64,000 nt of DNA. It comes from Wyeomyia smithii (taxonomy: Eukaryota; Arthropoda; Insecta; Diptera; Culicidae). The notes under the pieces are model-generated. The model did not search any database. It saw only the letters and a list, made by a program, of their open reading frames with translations, and was not told where the DNA came from. How positions within the stretch are numbered: the stretch's first letter is position 1; each line of letters starts with the position of its first letter. Positions 12,101 to 24,366 of this stretch are shown here, one piece after another. The translations under genes were made by a program, and so were the position numbers. Location: positions 115,312,991 through 115,376,990 of the forward strand of contig NC_073696.1 in NCBI RefSeq assembly GCF_029784165.1, read 5' to 3'.

Positions 12101-12838
12101 ATCAATATTACGTGTAAGGTCGTAGGAAATATTGATTGGGTTCGGGGGAGTTGAACCATTAGCAATTGATATAACGATTGGAAGATGATCACTACCGTGG
12201 GGATCGTTGATTACTTTCCACCGGCAATCTAACGCTAGTGATGTCGAGCAAAGGGATAGGTCAAGCACGCTTTCACGTGCTGGAGGATTAGGTACACGTG
12301 TCGCTTCCCCAGTATTCAAAACTGTCATATTGAAGTCGTCGATCAAGTTACAGATTAAAGAAGATCGGTTGTCGTCGTACAGCGACCCCCATAGCGAACA
12401 ATCAGAATTAAAATCTCCCAATATCAAAAAAGGCGCGGGAAGCAACTCTGCTATATCAGTGAGATGCTTCTGTTCAATCCGCGCGGATGGAGGCATATAT
12501 AACGAAACAAGGCATAGGTCTTTTCCATTCATATTCGTTTGAATGGCAACGACTTCAATATTCGAGATCGAGGGGAGGTCGATTCGGAAGAAGGAATAGC
12601 ACTTTTTAATCCCTAAAAGTACCCCTCCACCGTGTGAGTCTCGATCTCGACGAATAATGTTAAAATCGTGGAAATTGAGTTGATCGTTTGAATTGAGAAA
12701 GGTTTCACAGAGCGCAAATGCGTCACAATTGTATGTATTTATTAAATGAGAAAATAGATCGAATTTGGGGATGATACTTCTGCAATTCCACTGTAATACA
12801 GTGATAAAATTCCTAACCTCTTTCGCCGTATTAGTCAT
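9155..12838 (-). pseudogene. LINE ORF2: endonuclease, reverse transcriptase, RNase H, with one in-frame stop
   Basis: The frame runs 1,228 codons from ATG at 12838 to the stop at 9155 and is broken only by TAG at 10664-10666; the two halves are in the same phase. The N-terminal ~230 residues are an AP-like endonuclease (LQWNCRS, CETFL, ILGDFNSDC, GSDHLPI). RT follows with FMDIKGAFDSV, GLPQGSCLSPLLYNFYVNDI and RQLADDSVVSI, where the usual aromatic residue before ADD is Leu. The second half carries RNase H: FFTDGSNLD (Asp), VAELAAI (Glu), IFTDSLSAI (Asp) and NEKADSLAK (Asp). A Cys/His end (CVCGDGYHDIEHVVWSC) closes the protein, typical of this group. It would nick target DNA and copy element RNA onto it. 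Confidence 0.92.
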
Positions 12839-14210
12839 CGAAAGATATGATAGCTGAAATGAGGGGCCAAGTTGCTGCTAGTTGCATCAAAAAGGTTTTC
12901 ACTGTAGGAAGAAGGGCAAGAAGAATATTTTGTAGGGGATCTGGTATGTTGAATGTTTTAAATATCCAGTCCACAATATCAGAAAATTTTATGAACCCTG
13001 TTTCTATTTTATCTTCTGATCGAGAAATGGGTGCACGAGGGGTTTTTGGTGCCCCAGGAAGCGGTGGGTACTCCTGGTTTGATTTAAAATTAAAACCGGG
13101 AGGTACTTGCTTCGGTTTTTCTTCACCGCTTCCTTTTTGTGTTGGCTTATTGGTCATTCCGCTAGGGGTTATCTTGCGACCTTTGCGAGAAAGATTAGGA
13201 GAGTTGATCATTCTCCTCTTCCTAGATCCTTCTGGCATGGCATAAGAACACCCTTCGACGGGGTCGTCAGATGTACCCTCATCGGTTGGCAAAAAGGAAA
13301 AGATGTTTCCTGTCGAGGGTGGCTCAGCACTCTTCAGCATTTCTGCGAAAGAGCGCTTTGATCGTTCCTTGAGGGAACGCTTTATTTTTTCCTCGCGCTG
13401 TTTGTACGCGGGACACGCCGAAAGGTCATGCCGAGTTCCCTCGCAGTAAAGACACTTTTCAGTATCCTCACTGCAAGCGGTCTCAGCATGATTGCCTCCG
13501 CACTTGCTGCAGCGTGCCTTGTTGCAGCAGTAGGTGGCTGTATGACCTAACTGCTTGCAGTTTTGGCAATGCATGACCCGCGGTACGGACAGGCGTACAG
13601 GCAGACGAACCCTGTCCAAAGAGATGTAGTTCGGCAGTGCGGATCCAGCGAATGTTACACGGAAGGAATCCGAAGGGAAGAATTTCTTCTTCCCTTCTTC
13701 GATGGATTCTGAATGCAATTGCTTGACATCCAGTATCTTTACATCTTGAATCAGGGGGTTCTTGAAGCAGCCAACCCCGTGACGCAAAATGTCATCGACC
13801 GTGAGGCTTCCTTCGGTAACCACACCGTCGATCTCCACGTCCTTGGCAGGGATGTACACGCGGTACTCTCTCGTGAAGAGCTCGTAGCTAGCAATTGCGT
13901 TTGCTTGCTTCAAGCTACTCACAACAACTCGCAGTTTGTTCGGTCTAACCTTTGTAATTTCGGTTACGTCCGAAAACTGTTTTGCCAGGTCCTTGCCGAT
14001 TTGAATTATATTTAGAGGCTTCTTTATGGGCCTGAAGTAAACTACGAACGGACCTTTCGAAGCATCTGGGTAAGCTTTCACCCGTATTGCTGGTACCCTT
14101 GGTACGGGGCTAGGTAGCGGGGAAGGTAGAGGGGAATTGATGGGGGAGATCTCAATCTCTTCCCCAGTTGTTTCCACATCCAGGAATAGTTGCACCTGCA
14201 TGTCGTCCAT
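12831..14210 (-). CDS. LINE ORF1, nucleic-acid-binding protein with CCHC knuckles
   Basis: A 459-residue uninterrupted frame. A Pro/Ser-rich N-terminus is followed by an RRM-like region (about residues 50-200) and then three Cys/His knuckles at about residues 215-268: CQNCKQLGHTATYC, CSKCGGNHAETAC and CLYCEGTRHDLSAC. A basic linker follows, then a hydrophobic C-terminus (LLALLPTVKTFLMQLAATWP). It would bind LINE RNA as a chaperone in the element ribonucleoprotein. Its stop overlaps the ORF2 start by 8 bases (ATGACTAA at 12838-12831), which points to termination-reinitiation for ORF2. Codons look intact throughout. Confidence 0.9.
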   Translation of the reverse strand: MDDMQVQLFLDVETTGEEIEISPINSPLPSPLPSPVPRVPAIRVKAYPDASKGPFVVYFRPIKKPLNIIQIGKDLAKQFSDVTEITKVRPNKLRVVVSSLKQANAIASYELFTREYRVYIPAKDVEIDGVVTEGSLTVDDILRHGVGCFKNPLIQDVKILDVKQLHSESIEEGKKKFFPSDSFRVTFAGSALPNYISLDRVRLPVRLSVPRVMHCQNCKQLGHTATYCCNKARCSKCGGNHAETACSEDTEKCLYCEGTRHDLSACPAYKQREEKIKRSLKERSKRSFAEMLKSAEPPSTGNIFSFLPTDEGTSDDPVEGCSYAMPEGSRKRRMINSPNLSRKGRKITPSGMTNKPTQKGSGEEKPKQVPPGFNFKSNQEYPPLPGAPKTPRAPISRSEDKIETGFIKFSDIVDWIFKTFNIPDPLQNILLALLPTVKTFLMQLAATWPLISAIISFDD

Positions 14211-15018
<808 letters not shown>

Positions 15019-16178
15019 GAAATGTAGCAGTTTGTCTCTCTTTGATTTCAATCATGCCTACAACATGTGTTATTAACTAGTACACAATGTATTAACTGTA
15101 TAACACAAACTTCCTACCCAAAAGCTCACGTCATTGGTTGGAAAGTATTCTTTTGGTGTACTTACCAATAGTCCGAATAACCACTCGGCCGTCTAGAGCA
15201 TACTGAATGTTTATTCCCAAAATGCTCCGGTTATATCGAGATGCAGAATCCACTTTTACTGAGATGAGTTTTCTTTCTTTTTTTTTCGCTATAGCAGCGC
15301 GGATTTCCTTGGCGATGTCGCTGATGTGGTGCTTTAAATTATTGCGATTAATTTTGGCTCCAACCGCGTCTACCAAAGCGTCAAACAACTCTTTAAACCC
15401 CTCCCATTCCACGCATGACAATGGTAAGTGGTGAAGAGTCACAACCTTTATAATAGATTCCATAAACAGCTGCTTATCTACAGCGACCTGTCTCTTCGCG
15501 ATGACTCGTGGTTTCTTTTGGGGAATTTTATCTTCCTTGAGTAAGCCGTGTTTAAACGCTTCGAAAGGATGCTTAGTACGGAAATGACGTATAAAATTCC
15601 CGACGTCCAAAACCGCTTGGAAATGGTTGCATCCGCTTTCGACATCAATTTGACATCGCCCAGCATTTCCATCACGTGCAATGAACGGTAACGCAATGTC
15701 CTGTAACGTACGCTTTCCTAAAACACGGGTTTTGATGTTAAAGCACTTTTTCAAAACTTGCAACCAGTAAACATACCTGCACTACGCTTCCTTGTTCTGA
15801 TGTCACCATTATCACAAGGAAAGCTTCCACTATCGATACTCATTTTAGGTTTTTTTTTAGAAATGAAATAAATATTTTTTAAAAACACTTCGAAAAAAGT
15901 CAGCACCGCCAAGCGAAATTGATTTTTTTATCTTTGAGTTTCACTTTCCCGGTTGCTACGTTTGAATTGATGGATGAACCGATCCGAAAATCTTCCGTTT
16001 CATTATCTCTCATATTGTATGTTCACTTTGAGACGCCGAGTAACGATGAACAGTTTGTTTATATCGTATATCAGCTAGTGAAACCGATGGTCATGACAAC
16101 ATGTATCAACTACGCGCAGAAATTGCAGAGTTTCGTTGTTATGAAACTCAATTGATAATTTTAACCACTGGCGGTGAT

Positions 16179-16551
16179 TATGGCGGTTGAACACTTTCGA
16201 GGTTACTTGGAAGGTTATCATTTTCGACTTGTCACTGATTCATCAGCCATTACCTGGATACTGAAGACCAAATGGAAAACCAGTTCGCGCCTGAGTCGGT
16301 GGAGTTTGGAACTACAACTCTACGACATGTCCATTGAGCACCGGAAAGGTAAAGACAATGTCGTTCCGGATGCCTTATCCCGTGCTGTAGCAGCCATTTC
16401 GGCATTGTCCACTTCAGACTGGTATTGTTCCATGAAGTCTAAAGTTTCAGATAATCCTGATGATTATCCTGACTTTAAAGTTGAAGATGGTAAACTTTTC
16501 AAATACGTGGCCTCGAAAAGTGTACCATTCGACTCTCGGTTTAGTTGGAAA
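16179..16551 (+). pseudogene. pol: RNase H, 3' part, first duplicate
   Basis: Continues the domain cut at 6075: AVEHFRGYLEGYHFRLVTDSSAITWI (catalytic Asp in VTDSS), SRLSRWSLELQLYDMSIEHR and GKDNVVPDALSRAV, the classic end of Ty3/gypsy RNase H. It ends at FSWK where the next insertion begins. In the intact arrangement the integrase frame would follow directly. Confidence 0.88.
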
Positions 16552-18132
16552 TAGGGTGGTTTACCGGTAAAACAAAAACCGTAAAACCGGTAAAACCGAT
16601 AGTTTTTTCAATACCGAAATACCGGTATTGGAGAGGCGAAAAAACCGGTATTTTCGGTATTTTGCTTAAAATTAGAAAAACTTGTTAAAATATTCATAAA
16701 TCATTGTAAGGCTAATGAATGCTACCCACGTAGGCGTAGGTGTTACAAATCACATGACGGTGTATATAATAAATATTAGAGTGCCAATGAAAATCGATTT
16801 TTCGAATATCGTTTAGCGGTAGGGCTCAAAAGTTTCGTCTTCTTGAAAAAAGTCCCCATGCGAAATTTCAGCCCGATCGGACAATTGGAACACGTGTCTC
16901 CAAGCGGTCAAAGTTTCACGAAAAGTATCGATGAAAAAAAGCAGGTATTGATACAAGGAATTGCTAAAATAATTTTTTTTCAGATGCCATATGGCTTAGA
17001 AATGCTTGAAACATAGAAATTTGGTGTTAACTCGAAATAAAAAAAATCTATGGAATCAGCTTTCTAGGTCTTAGAAAATTTTTGAGCTTAGACCGCTTTG
17101 AGGCACGTGTTCCCGATGTCCGATCGAGCTGATCGAGCTGAAAGTTTTTGAAACATTTATTTTCTAAAAATAGAATAGCTTATCTCTTTTCACACTTACA
17201 GAGCCAACTCGTGGGTTTTGAACTTACCCAGCTCAACTACAAATTCTGAAAATCATAGTTTAGGGCAGTAATCACAATCATGTCCGCGAAAGAACGCAAG
17301 TCATTATTCGTTTCGTGCTATTTAAAGTAGAACTAAACAAATAATCTGTATATATAACTTTGAATTGAAAATTTATTTTTTGTTCGGTGTCTCCGTGTGC
17401 TTTGCACAGGTTGCACCTAGTTATGGACAAGTTGCTCCTGATACAAAATTTTTTCAGGATGAAATAATCAATCAATAAAAATTTCATCCTATAAATTACT
17501 GCTGTTTATTCTTGAAAAGGTGAATTTAAAATAACTGTAGCATGGTCAAAGCTTCGTCGCCCAAACCGCAGCGGATTTTATTAGCAACGATTCTAGCTGA
17601 GACATATGCTTTCTCAGGTTCAACTGAATTTAGACAAACTGTTTAAAGAGCATCGTACAGAATAGAGAAGTATTTGCCTTTGATTCCTTCGGACACGTAA
17701 AATGTAAATTCTTGTCTGATCATCATTTCATTTTCATCTTCATTTATTTACTCTTTTCAACAGTTTCAGGTATTGTTTCTCTAAGAATTTTAAAGTTATT
17801 CATATATAAGTTTTGCGTTTTGTAAGAAAACTTAAGTAAAAATCTGCATGTTTTTTGTTGACTTTCGAAATTATGTTCTACGTAATTATATGACTGGATT
17901 TATTCATTAAAGTTTACAGAACACTGTTATATTTTAACCACAAAAGATCAAGACAAATGGTCGCATAATGCAGCGACATAATTATGCAGCGACACGTCCA
18001 TAGATGCAACATGAGAAGCTAGGCTATAAATAAATTTCAAATCCAAGTTTATGTATATATTTATATATTTCAGTTTTATTTTTCAATAGTTCAGAGAGAA
18101 TGACTTGCGTTTTTTTCGCAGACATGATTGTC
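16552..18132. mobile_element. Non-autonomous hAT-like element, copy A (right end missing)
   Basis: Starts TAGGGTGGTTTACCGGTA directly after GTTGGAAA (16544-16551) and matches copy B (20869-22439) closely. It stops abruptly at the tandem-duplication junction, where the next bases are the gag end (CCAAAACGCC). No transposase is encoded; the sequence is AT-rich with several ACCGGTAAAACCGG-type segments at the left end. A 22-codon or longer open frame of meaning was not found. Confidence 0.85.
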
Positions 18133-18424
18133 CAAAACGCCGTCTGAAAACACGAAGAAAAAGCCAGGTGTTCAGACGGAAAAGAATCTTGTCGAGAAAA
18201 ATTCGAAACCGGAATCCACACAAAAGCCAGTGATTTGTCTCGACAATCTGGTGGAACAGCATCGACCTGCTAGTCTCGGAGTCTGTTACAACTGCGGTGG
18301 TACTGGACACGAGCATGAGGCGTGCAGAAATCCAAGACGAGTCTTCTGTATTTTGTGTGGATTCAAGGGTTTCGATGTCTCTCGCTGTCCCTATTGCTTA
18401 AAAAACGGGATTCGTACCAACTAA
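18132..18424 (+). pseudogene. gag: gag nucleocapsid end with CCHC knuckle, second duplicate
   Basis: Repeats the zinc knuckle CYNCGGTGHEHEAC and second Cys cluster, ending at TAA (18422-18424). It has no gag start, because the duplication began inside the gene. The last codons include the intact slippery site described separately. Confidence 0.85.
18400..18406 (+). promoter_or_regulatory. -1 ribosomal frameshift slippery site A_AAA_AAC between gag and pol
   Basis: Zero-frame gag codons read TGC TTA AAA AAC GGG, so the heptamer A AAA AAC is correctly phased. Gag terminates six codons later at 18424, while the -1 frame stays open from 18322 through the protease to 18660. A slip here would make Gag-Pol, the common strategy in Ty3/gypsy elements. 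A downstream stimulatory structure was not identified. The first duplicate has A AAA ATC at 3976-3982. Confidence 0.75.
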
Positions 18425-18684
18425 AGTCGCAGTTGTGTAAGGATGTGCGCCCCATAAAAAGCCTAAAATTAGACCCCCAAATTTACAACAGTTTTCGACC
18501 AGCTCATGATGAGGATTATCGTGATCCGTTGTTTGTTGAAACCATCATCCTCGATGATCCGTCCGATAATCGGCCTTTCGCTTTTGTCGCGGTATATGGC
18601 CATTCCTTCGAGGCTTTGCTCGACAGTGGTAGTAATGCCACCATTATCACCCAAAAGTAGTACCGAAAGTTTTCCAAAAGTCCA
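18407..18684 (+). pseudogene. pol: pol start: aspartic protease, second duplicate
   Basis: The -1 frame runs through DPQIYNSF, a linker with LFVETIILDD, then FAFVAVYGHSFEALLDSGSN with the D-S-G active site. It stops at TAG 18658-18660, a stop shared with unit 1 and so older than the duplication; the frame continues beyond it without a shift. This copy is better preserved than unit 1, which has two more stops here. Confidence 0.8.
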
Positions 18685-19941
18685 TTGAAAGGTTTGGAAA
18701 GGCCAGTTGAACTTCGTTCAGCAAATGGACAGACCTTACCGATCCTTGGACAAATATATCTTCCGTACACTTGCCAAAACAAGGCAAAGGTTATTTGCAC
18801 CCTTGTAGTGGAGCAATTAACAGTTTCTTCAATACTCGGTATGGACTTTTGGCGCGCCTTTGGAATAACACCCGAGTTGCAAACTTGTGCTCTGTTGAAC
18901 TCAGGTTCGGAACGGGACGAAGAAGTAGAGATTGATGCTCCGAGTGTGTCTATACTTACTCCGGAACAGATGGCCTGTATCGAACAGGTTACGACCTGTT
19001 TTCAGGCGGTAGAGCCCGGAAAATTGAATACGACCTCGCTAACAGAGCACAGGATCGTAATTAAGGAAGAATTCCAAAGTGCCGCGCCTGTTTGCCGATA
19101 CCCGTATAAAATGAGCCCAAGAAAACTGTCTAAAGTCTGGGAAGAAGTCGACCTTTGGCGTTCTATGGGTATTATTGAAGAGTCAGATTCCGATTGGTCT
19201 TTGAATATTGTCGCTGTGACCAAACCAGACGACTCTATTTGGCTTTGTCTAGATGCCCGGCCTCTTAATGAGCGTACAGTACGTGATGCATACCCTATGC
19301 CCCATCCCGGGCGCATTTTAGGAAGCCTGCCTAAAGCCAAGTACCTGTCTACAATAGACTTAAAAGAGGCTTTTCTCCAGGTTCCGTTGGCTAAGGGCAG
19401 TCGTAAGTTTACTGCTTTCAGTGTGCCCGGCAGGGGTATGTTCCAATTTACTCGTCTACCCTTCGGTCCCGTTAACAGCCCTGCCACTTTGGCACGTCTG
19501 ATGGACCAGGTCTTAGGACGAGGAAAACTGGAACCGTACGTCTTCGTTTACCTCGATAATATCATCGTGGTAAGCGAAACGTTCGAGCATCACCTACAAT
19601 TACTCAAAGAGGTGGCCAAATGTCTAGCCAAAGCCAATCTGACGATAAACCTGGCAAAATCCCGTTTTGGGGTTTCAGAGTTAAAATTTCTTGGCTATTT
19701 GTTGAATCAGGAAGGTCTAAAGGTCAATCCTGACAAAATTCAGCCGATACTCGATTACGAGCGGCCGGTGACGGTTACTAAACTGCGCCGATTCCTTGGA
19801 ATGTGCGGTTACTACCGGCGTTTCATTGATCGGTTTAGTGAGGTAACCGCACCTTTGACCGACCTCTTGAAAATAAAGGCCAAGAATATTGGCTGGAACT
19901 CCGAAGCAGAACTCGCGTTCCTGAAGGTAAAGGAACTTTAA
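18685..19941 (+). pseudogene. pol: Reverse transcriptase, second duplicate (catalytic YLDN)
   Basis: 418 residues in the same frame as the protease. The N-terminal part finishes the protease (ILGMDFWRAFG), then the RT blocks follow in order. The catalytic box reads VYLDNIIVVS, so the second Asp of YLDD is Asn (GAT to AAT at about 19557), which should abolish polymerase activity. Other changes from unit 1 are IRIC to IWLC and GLVNS to GPVNS. A TAA near 19939 (TTA in unit 1) ends the frame just before the SINE. Confidence 0.88.
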
Positions 19942-19957
19942 GTCACTCCTCCAGTGC

Positions 19958-20308
19958 TTTTTTTTTCATTCTCGCTTATTTTCCGTCGGTCGGTTCCGCC
20001 ACTGTTGTGGCCAATCACCGACGCCCAGGGAGGCGACTCCACACCCAGGACCCTAACTCACGACCCGTTTATTAACGGACCGGCGCCAACGGCTTTACTT
20101 CCTCATGCGAAGGAAGGCGTGATCCCAGAGATTTTTCGCCTCAGAAAATCTCCCGGTGTCGGCTAGGATTGAATCTAGACCAGTTGGGTTGGTTGTGAGT
20201 GGATCACGCAACCTCACAACCATCGACACCTATGTCGGCGGTGGGATTCGAACCCAGGCGTCAAGCGTGGTTGGCGGAGACGTTAGCAACCACACTAGGC
20301 CCCCGCCT
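19958..20308 (-). mobile_element. tRNA-derived SINE in pol, second duplicate
   Basis: Same element, orientation and target duplication (TCCTCCAGTGC at 19947-19957 and 20309-20319) as 5537-5888. B box GGGTTCGAATCCC lies near 20243-20255 on the minus strand. It was copied with the tandem duplication rather than inserted separately. Confidence 0.85.
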
Positions 20309-20319
20309 TCCTCCAGTGC

Positions 20320-20868
20320 CCGCCAGATTTTTCGAAGGAATTTATTCTGCAGACAGATGCCAGTGACACTGCTGTCGCGGCTGTTCTGGTGCAACAACAT
20401 CCAGAGGGGGAAAAAGTGGTAGCTTATTTTTCACATAAGCTAACCACTCCCCAACGGAATTATCACGCTACCGAAAAGAAAGGTCTTGCGGTGATTATGG
20501 CGGTTGAACACTTTCGAGGTTACTTGGAAGGTTATCATTTTCGACTTGTCACTGATTCATCAGCCATTACCTGGATACTGAAGACCAAATGGAAAAGCAG
20601 TTCGCGCCTGAGTCGGTGGAGTTTGGAACTACAACTCTACGACATGTCCATTGAGCACCGGAAAGGTAAAGACAATGTCGTTCCGGATGCCTTATCCCGT
20701 GCTGTAGCAGCCATTTCGGCATTGTTCACTTCTGACTGGTATTGTTCCATGAAGTCTAAAGTTTCAGATAATCCTGATGATTACCCTGACTTTAAAGTTG
20801 AAGATGGTAAACTTTTCAAATACGTTGCCTCGAAAAGTGTACCATTCGACTCTCGGTTTAGTTGGAAA
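20320..20868 (+). pseudogene. pol: RNase H, second duplicate, uninterrupted
   Basis: Carries the whole domain: QTDASD, ATEKKGLAVIMAVEHFRGYL, LVTDSSAITWI and KDNVVPDALSRAV, with the D-E-D residues in place. The site GCGGTGAT at 20488-20495 is single-copy here, the empty counterpart of the large hAT insertion. The frame ends at the TAG supplied by the inserted small hAT (20869). Confidence 0.88.
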
Positions 20869-22620
20869 TAGGATGGTTTACCGGTAAAACAAAAACCGTA
20901 AAACCGGTAAAACCGATATTTTTTTCAATACCGAAATACCGGTATTGGAGAGGCGAAAAAACCGGTATTTTTCTTAAAATTAGAAAAACTTGTTAAAATA
21001 TTCATAAATCATTGTAAGGCTAATGAATGCTACCCACGTAGGCGTAGGTGTTACAAATCACATGACGGTGTATATAATAAATATAAGAGTGCCAATGAAA
21101 ATCGATTTTTCGAATATCGTTTAGCGGTAGGGCTCAAAAGTTTCGTCTTCTTGAAAAAAGTCCCCATGCAAAATTTCAGCCCGATCGGACATTTGGAACA
21201 CGTGTCTCAAAGCGGTCAAAGTTTCACGAAAAGTATCGATGAAAAAAAGCAGGTATTGATATAAGAAATTGCCAAAATATTTTTTTTTCAGATGCCATAT
21301 GGCTTAGAAATGCTTGAAACATTGAAATTTGGTGTTAACTCGAAATAAAAAAAAATCTATGGAATCAGCTTTCTGGGTCTTAGAAAATTTTTGAGCTTAG
21401 ACCGCTTTGAGGCACGTGTTCCCGATGTCCGATCGAGCTGATCGAGCTGAAAGTTTTTGAAACATTTATTTTCTAAAAATAGAATAGCTAATCTCTTTTC
21501 ACACTTACAGAGCCATCTCGTGGGTTTTGAACTTACCCAGCTCAACTACAAATTCTGAAAATCATAGTTTAGGGCAGTAATCACAATCATGCCCGCGAAA
21601 GAACGCAAGTCATTATTCGTTTCGTGCTATTTAAAGTAGAACTAAACAAATAATCTGTATATATAACTTTGAATTGAAAATTTATTTTTTGTTTGGTGTC
21701 TCCGTGTGCTTTGCACAGGTTGCCCCTAGTTATGGACAAGTTGCTCCTAATACAAAATTTTTACAGGATGAAATAATCAATCAATAAAAATTTCATCCTA
21801 TAAATTACTGCTTTTTATTCTTGAAAAGGTGAATTTAAAATAACTGTAGCATGGTCAAAGCTTCGTCGCCCAAACCGCAGCGGATTTTATTAGCAACGAT
21901 TCTAGCTGAGACATATGTTTTCTCAGGTTCAACTAAATTTAGACAAACTGTTTAAAGAGCATCGTACAGAATAGAGAAGTACTTGCCTTTGGTTCCTTCG
22001 GACACGTAAAATGTAAATTCTTGTCTGATCATGATTTCATTTTCATCTTCATTTATTTACTCTTTTCAACAGTTTCAGGTATTGTTTCTCTAAGAATTTT
22101 AAAGTTATTCATATATAAGTTTTGCGTTTTGTAAGAAAATATAAGTAAAAATCTGCATGTTTTTTGTTGACTTTCGAAATTATGTTCTACGTAATTATAT
22201 GACTGGATTTATTCATTGAAGTTTACAGAACACTTATATTTTAACCACAAAAGATCAAGACAAATGGTCGCATAATGCAGCGACATAATTATGCAGCGAC
22301 ACGTCCATAGATGCAACATGAGAAGCTAGGCTATAAATAAATTTCAAATCCAAGTTTATGTATATATTTATATATTTCAGTTTTATTTTTCAATAGTTCA
22401 GAGAGAATGACTTGCGTTTTTTTCGCAGACATGATTGTCATTATTTCCACAAACTATGATTATCAGAATTTTGTAGTTGAACAAGTAGGTTCAAAGACCA
22501 CGAGTCGCCCCCGGTTTGTATTGATCTGAAAAAATAAAAATACTGGTTTTTTACCGGTTTTTATTTTTATGAATACCGAAATTCCGGTTTTTCGAAAAGT
22601 CGGTAATACCGACCACCCTA
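20869..22620. mobile_element. Non-autonomous hAT-like element, copy B (complete, 1,752 bp)
   Basis: Starts TAGGATGGTTTACCGGTA and ends ...TAATACCGACCACCCTA, whose complement is TAGGGTGGTCGGTATTA, giving imperfect terminal inverted repeats. Flanks are GTTGGAAA (20861-20868) and GTTAGAAA (22621-22628), an 8-bp duplication with one change. Removing the element and one flank rejoins RNase H (FSWK) in frame with integrase (LVPTPE). No transposase is encoded. Confidence 0.85.
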
Positions 22621-22628
22621 GTTAGAAA

Positions 22629-23675
22629 TTGGTCCCAACCCCCGAGTGTCGAGAAGAAATCGTGCAGCGTACTCACGATGAATTGCTTCATGTGGGATAC
22701 GATAAAACGATTCACGAGGTTCAAAAACGCTATTTTTGGCCTCGTATGGGACCAGAAGTTCGCGAATATATTCGCCAATGTGGGACCTGCAAAGAGACAA
22801 AAGCACCATTTACCTCAGTCCAACCTGAAATGGGTCAGTCACGCACAACTGGTGCACCGTGGCAGATGATTTCGGTGGACTACATAGGCCCATTTCCTTG
22901 AAGCAAACGGGGCAATCAACACTTGCTAGTCGTCCTCGACGTCTTCAGCAAGTACGTAATGTTGACCCCCGTTCGCAAAATTTGCAGTGCCTCACTTTGT
23001 GCGACCCTTCGCGAACAATGGTTCAACCGCCATGGAAGTCCGGAAATCCTGTTGAGCGATAATGGTTCGACGTTCATCTCCAAAGAATTCAGCCGGTTCC
23101 TAAAAGAAACGAATGTTACACATTGGCTGAATTCGAGATATCATTCGCAGGCTAACCCGGTAGAACGAACGAATCGATATTCGGCAATACGCGCGTACGC
23201 CCGCACGGACCAGCGCAACTGGGATGCCCGCATTTCTGATATGGAACGCATCCTAAATACCACGGTTCATTCTTTTACCGGGTTTAGTCCTCATTTCGTC
23301 GTCCATGGTTGCGAAATGGCATCAGGGGATGACTACTCCAGGATTTCCGGGGAGGGTGATCTAAAATCAAGACAGGACCAATTAGAGACAATTCGGGGTA
23401 TTGTGGTTAAAAATCTTAGTAAAGCCTCCGAGGGTGCTCGACAGCAATACAACGGGCGACATCGCCAACTTGCGAAGCCATTCGCCGTCGGTCAAATTGT
23501 TTACCGACGAAACATGAAGCTGTCGAACGCTCTCGAACCTTTTAACGCTAAAATTGGACCACAATTCTTACCGGCGAAAGTTCTCGCCAAAAGGGGGTCT
23601 TCGTCCTACGAGCTGGTTGATCCTACCGGGAAAAATCTTGGTATTTGGCCAGCAAATCTTCTCAAACCAGCATAA
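22629..23675 (+). pseudogene. pol: Integrase of the LTR element, one in-frame stop
   Basis: The N-terminal HHCC zinc domain is seen as HDELLH ... YIRQCGTCK (about 22671-22797). The core has SVDYIGPF (first Asp), LLSDNGSTF (second Asp) and NPVERTNR (Glu), the D,D-35-E set. The C-terminal part contains VGQIVYRRN and GPQFLPAKVL, resembling the GPY/F module. A TGA at 22899-22901 interrupts the core, and the frame continues unchanged after it to 23675. Only one integrase exists because it lies outside the duplicated unit. It would join element cDNA to chromosomal DNA. Confidence 0.9.
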
Positions 23676-24366
23676 ACTGCTACAACTTTGTACCGGCGGC
23701 CTGCTTTTGAACGGATTGTTCATTTGGGAACTTTCCAAGGGCGACCGCCGGATTACATTTGGACTGTCGGTCCATTTATGCGTTGCTCTACCTTCTTCTA
23801 GTGAATAGTAAAAAGGGAGACTTACACTGCTGTTAGAAGGTTCTTCATTACCTCCGTTAACGTTTTGCGTGCTTCGCACTAGTGGCGGAGTAATAAATCG
23901 TTCCACTGAAGTTTTGCTTTCTGTTACAAAAACAGCCGTGCTGGTGTAAATATTAATTTTTGCCGGAATAGAACTCGGCGCCTTTTGGGAAAACACCCAC
24001 GCACTGGCACTTGGAAACAGAAGGCAAACAACCGAAAACACATCACTTCACCTTGTTCGGTGCCATTGATTTAGTTTTCACCCCTCTTCAGCAGGGACTT
24101 TTTACAAATTTTTGCCTTGTTTGGGCGTTTATTCTTTGCAAAAAACACTTTTCCCCTCTTCTATGGGGATAAACTCGCACGTGCAACGTATTTTCGCCGC
24201 GAGAAACCGTCGCGAAAACCGGAATGTGAACGGCGAGTTTCCATTCTGGTTTGTTTACATAAAATATTCATTGATCATTCCGCATAGGAATGACGCCATC
24301 GCCGGTTGACGTCTCCAAACGATGCCGTGCTGCCAGAAACGATAAGATGGATTCGGATTAGATACT
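23676..24366 (+). other. 3' noncoding region of the LTR element, before the CACTA insertion
   Basis: No envelope-like or other conserved reading frame is visible on +. A 157-residue open frame on the minus strand (24041-23568) overlaps the integrase end and has no recognised motif, so it is treated as chance. Confidence 0.5.

Larger units (their letters stand above)
18132..22439 (+). repeat. Tandem duplication, unit 2
   Basis: Directly adjoins unit 1. The junction at 18131-18133 joins small-hAT sequence to gag with only about 2 bases (TC) of shared sequence. Unit 2 carries the SINE and small hAT but not the large hAT. Differences from unit 1 are scattered substitutions and short indels, a low percentage by eye. 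Confidence 0.9.

Noticed and set aside
23568..24041. 157-residue open frame antisense to the integrase end with a hydrophobic start
   Set aside because: It overlaps integrase coding, has no recognised domain, and such antisense frames occur by chance at this length.
23676..24366. Envelope gene after integrase
   Set aside because: No long + frame, signal peptide or membrane segment was seen, so the element looks like a retrotransposon without env.
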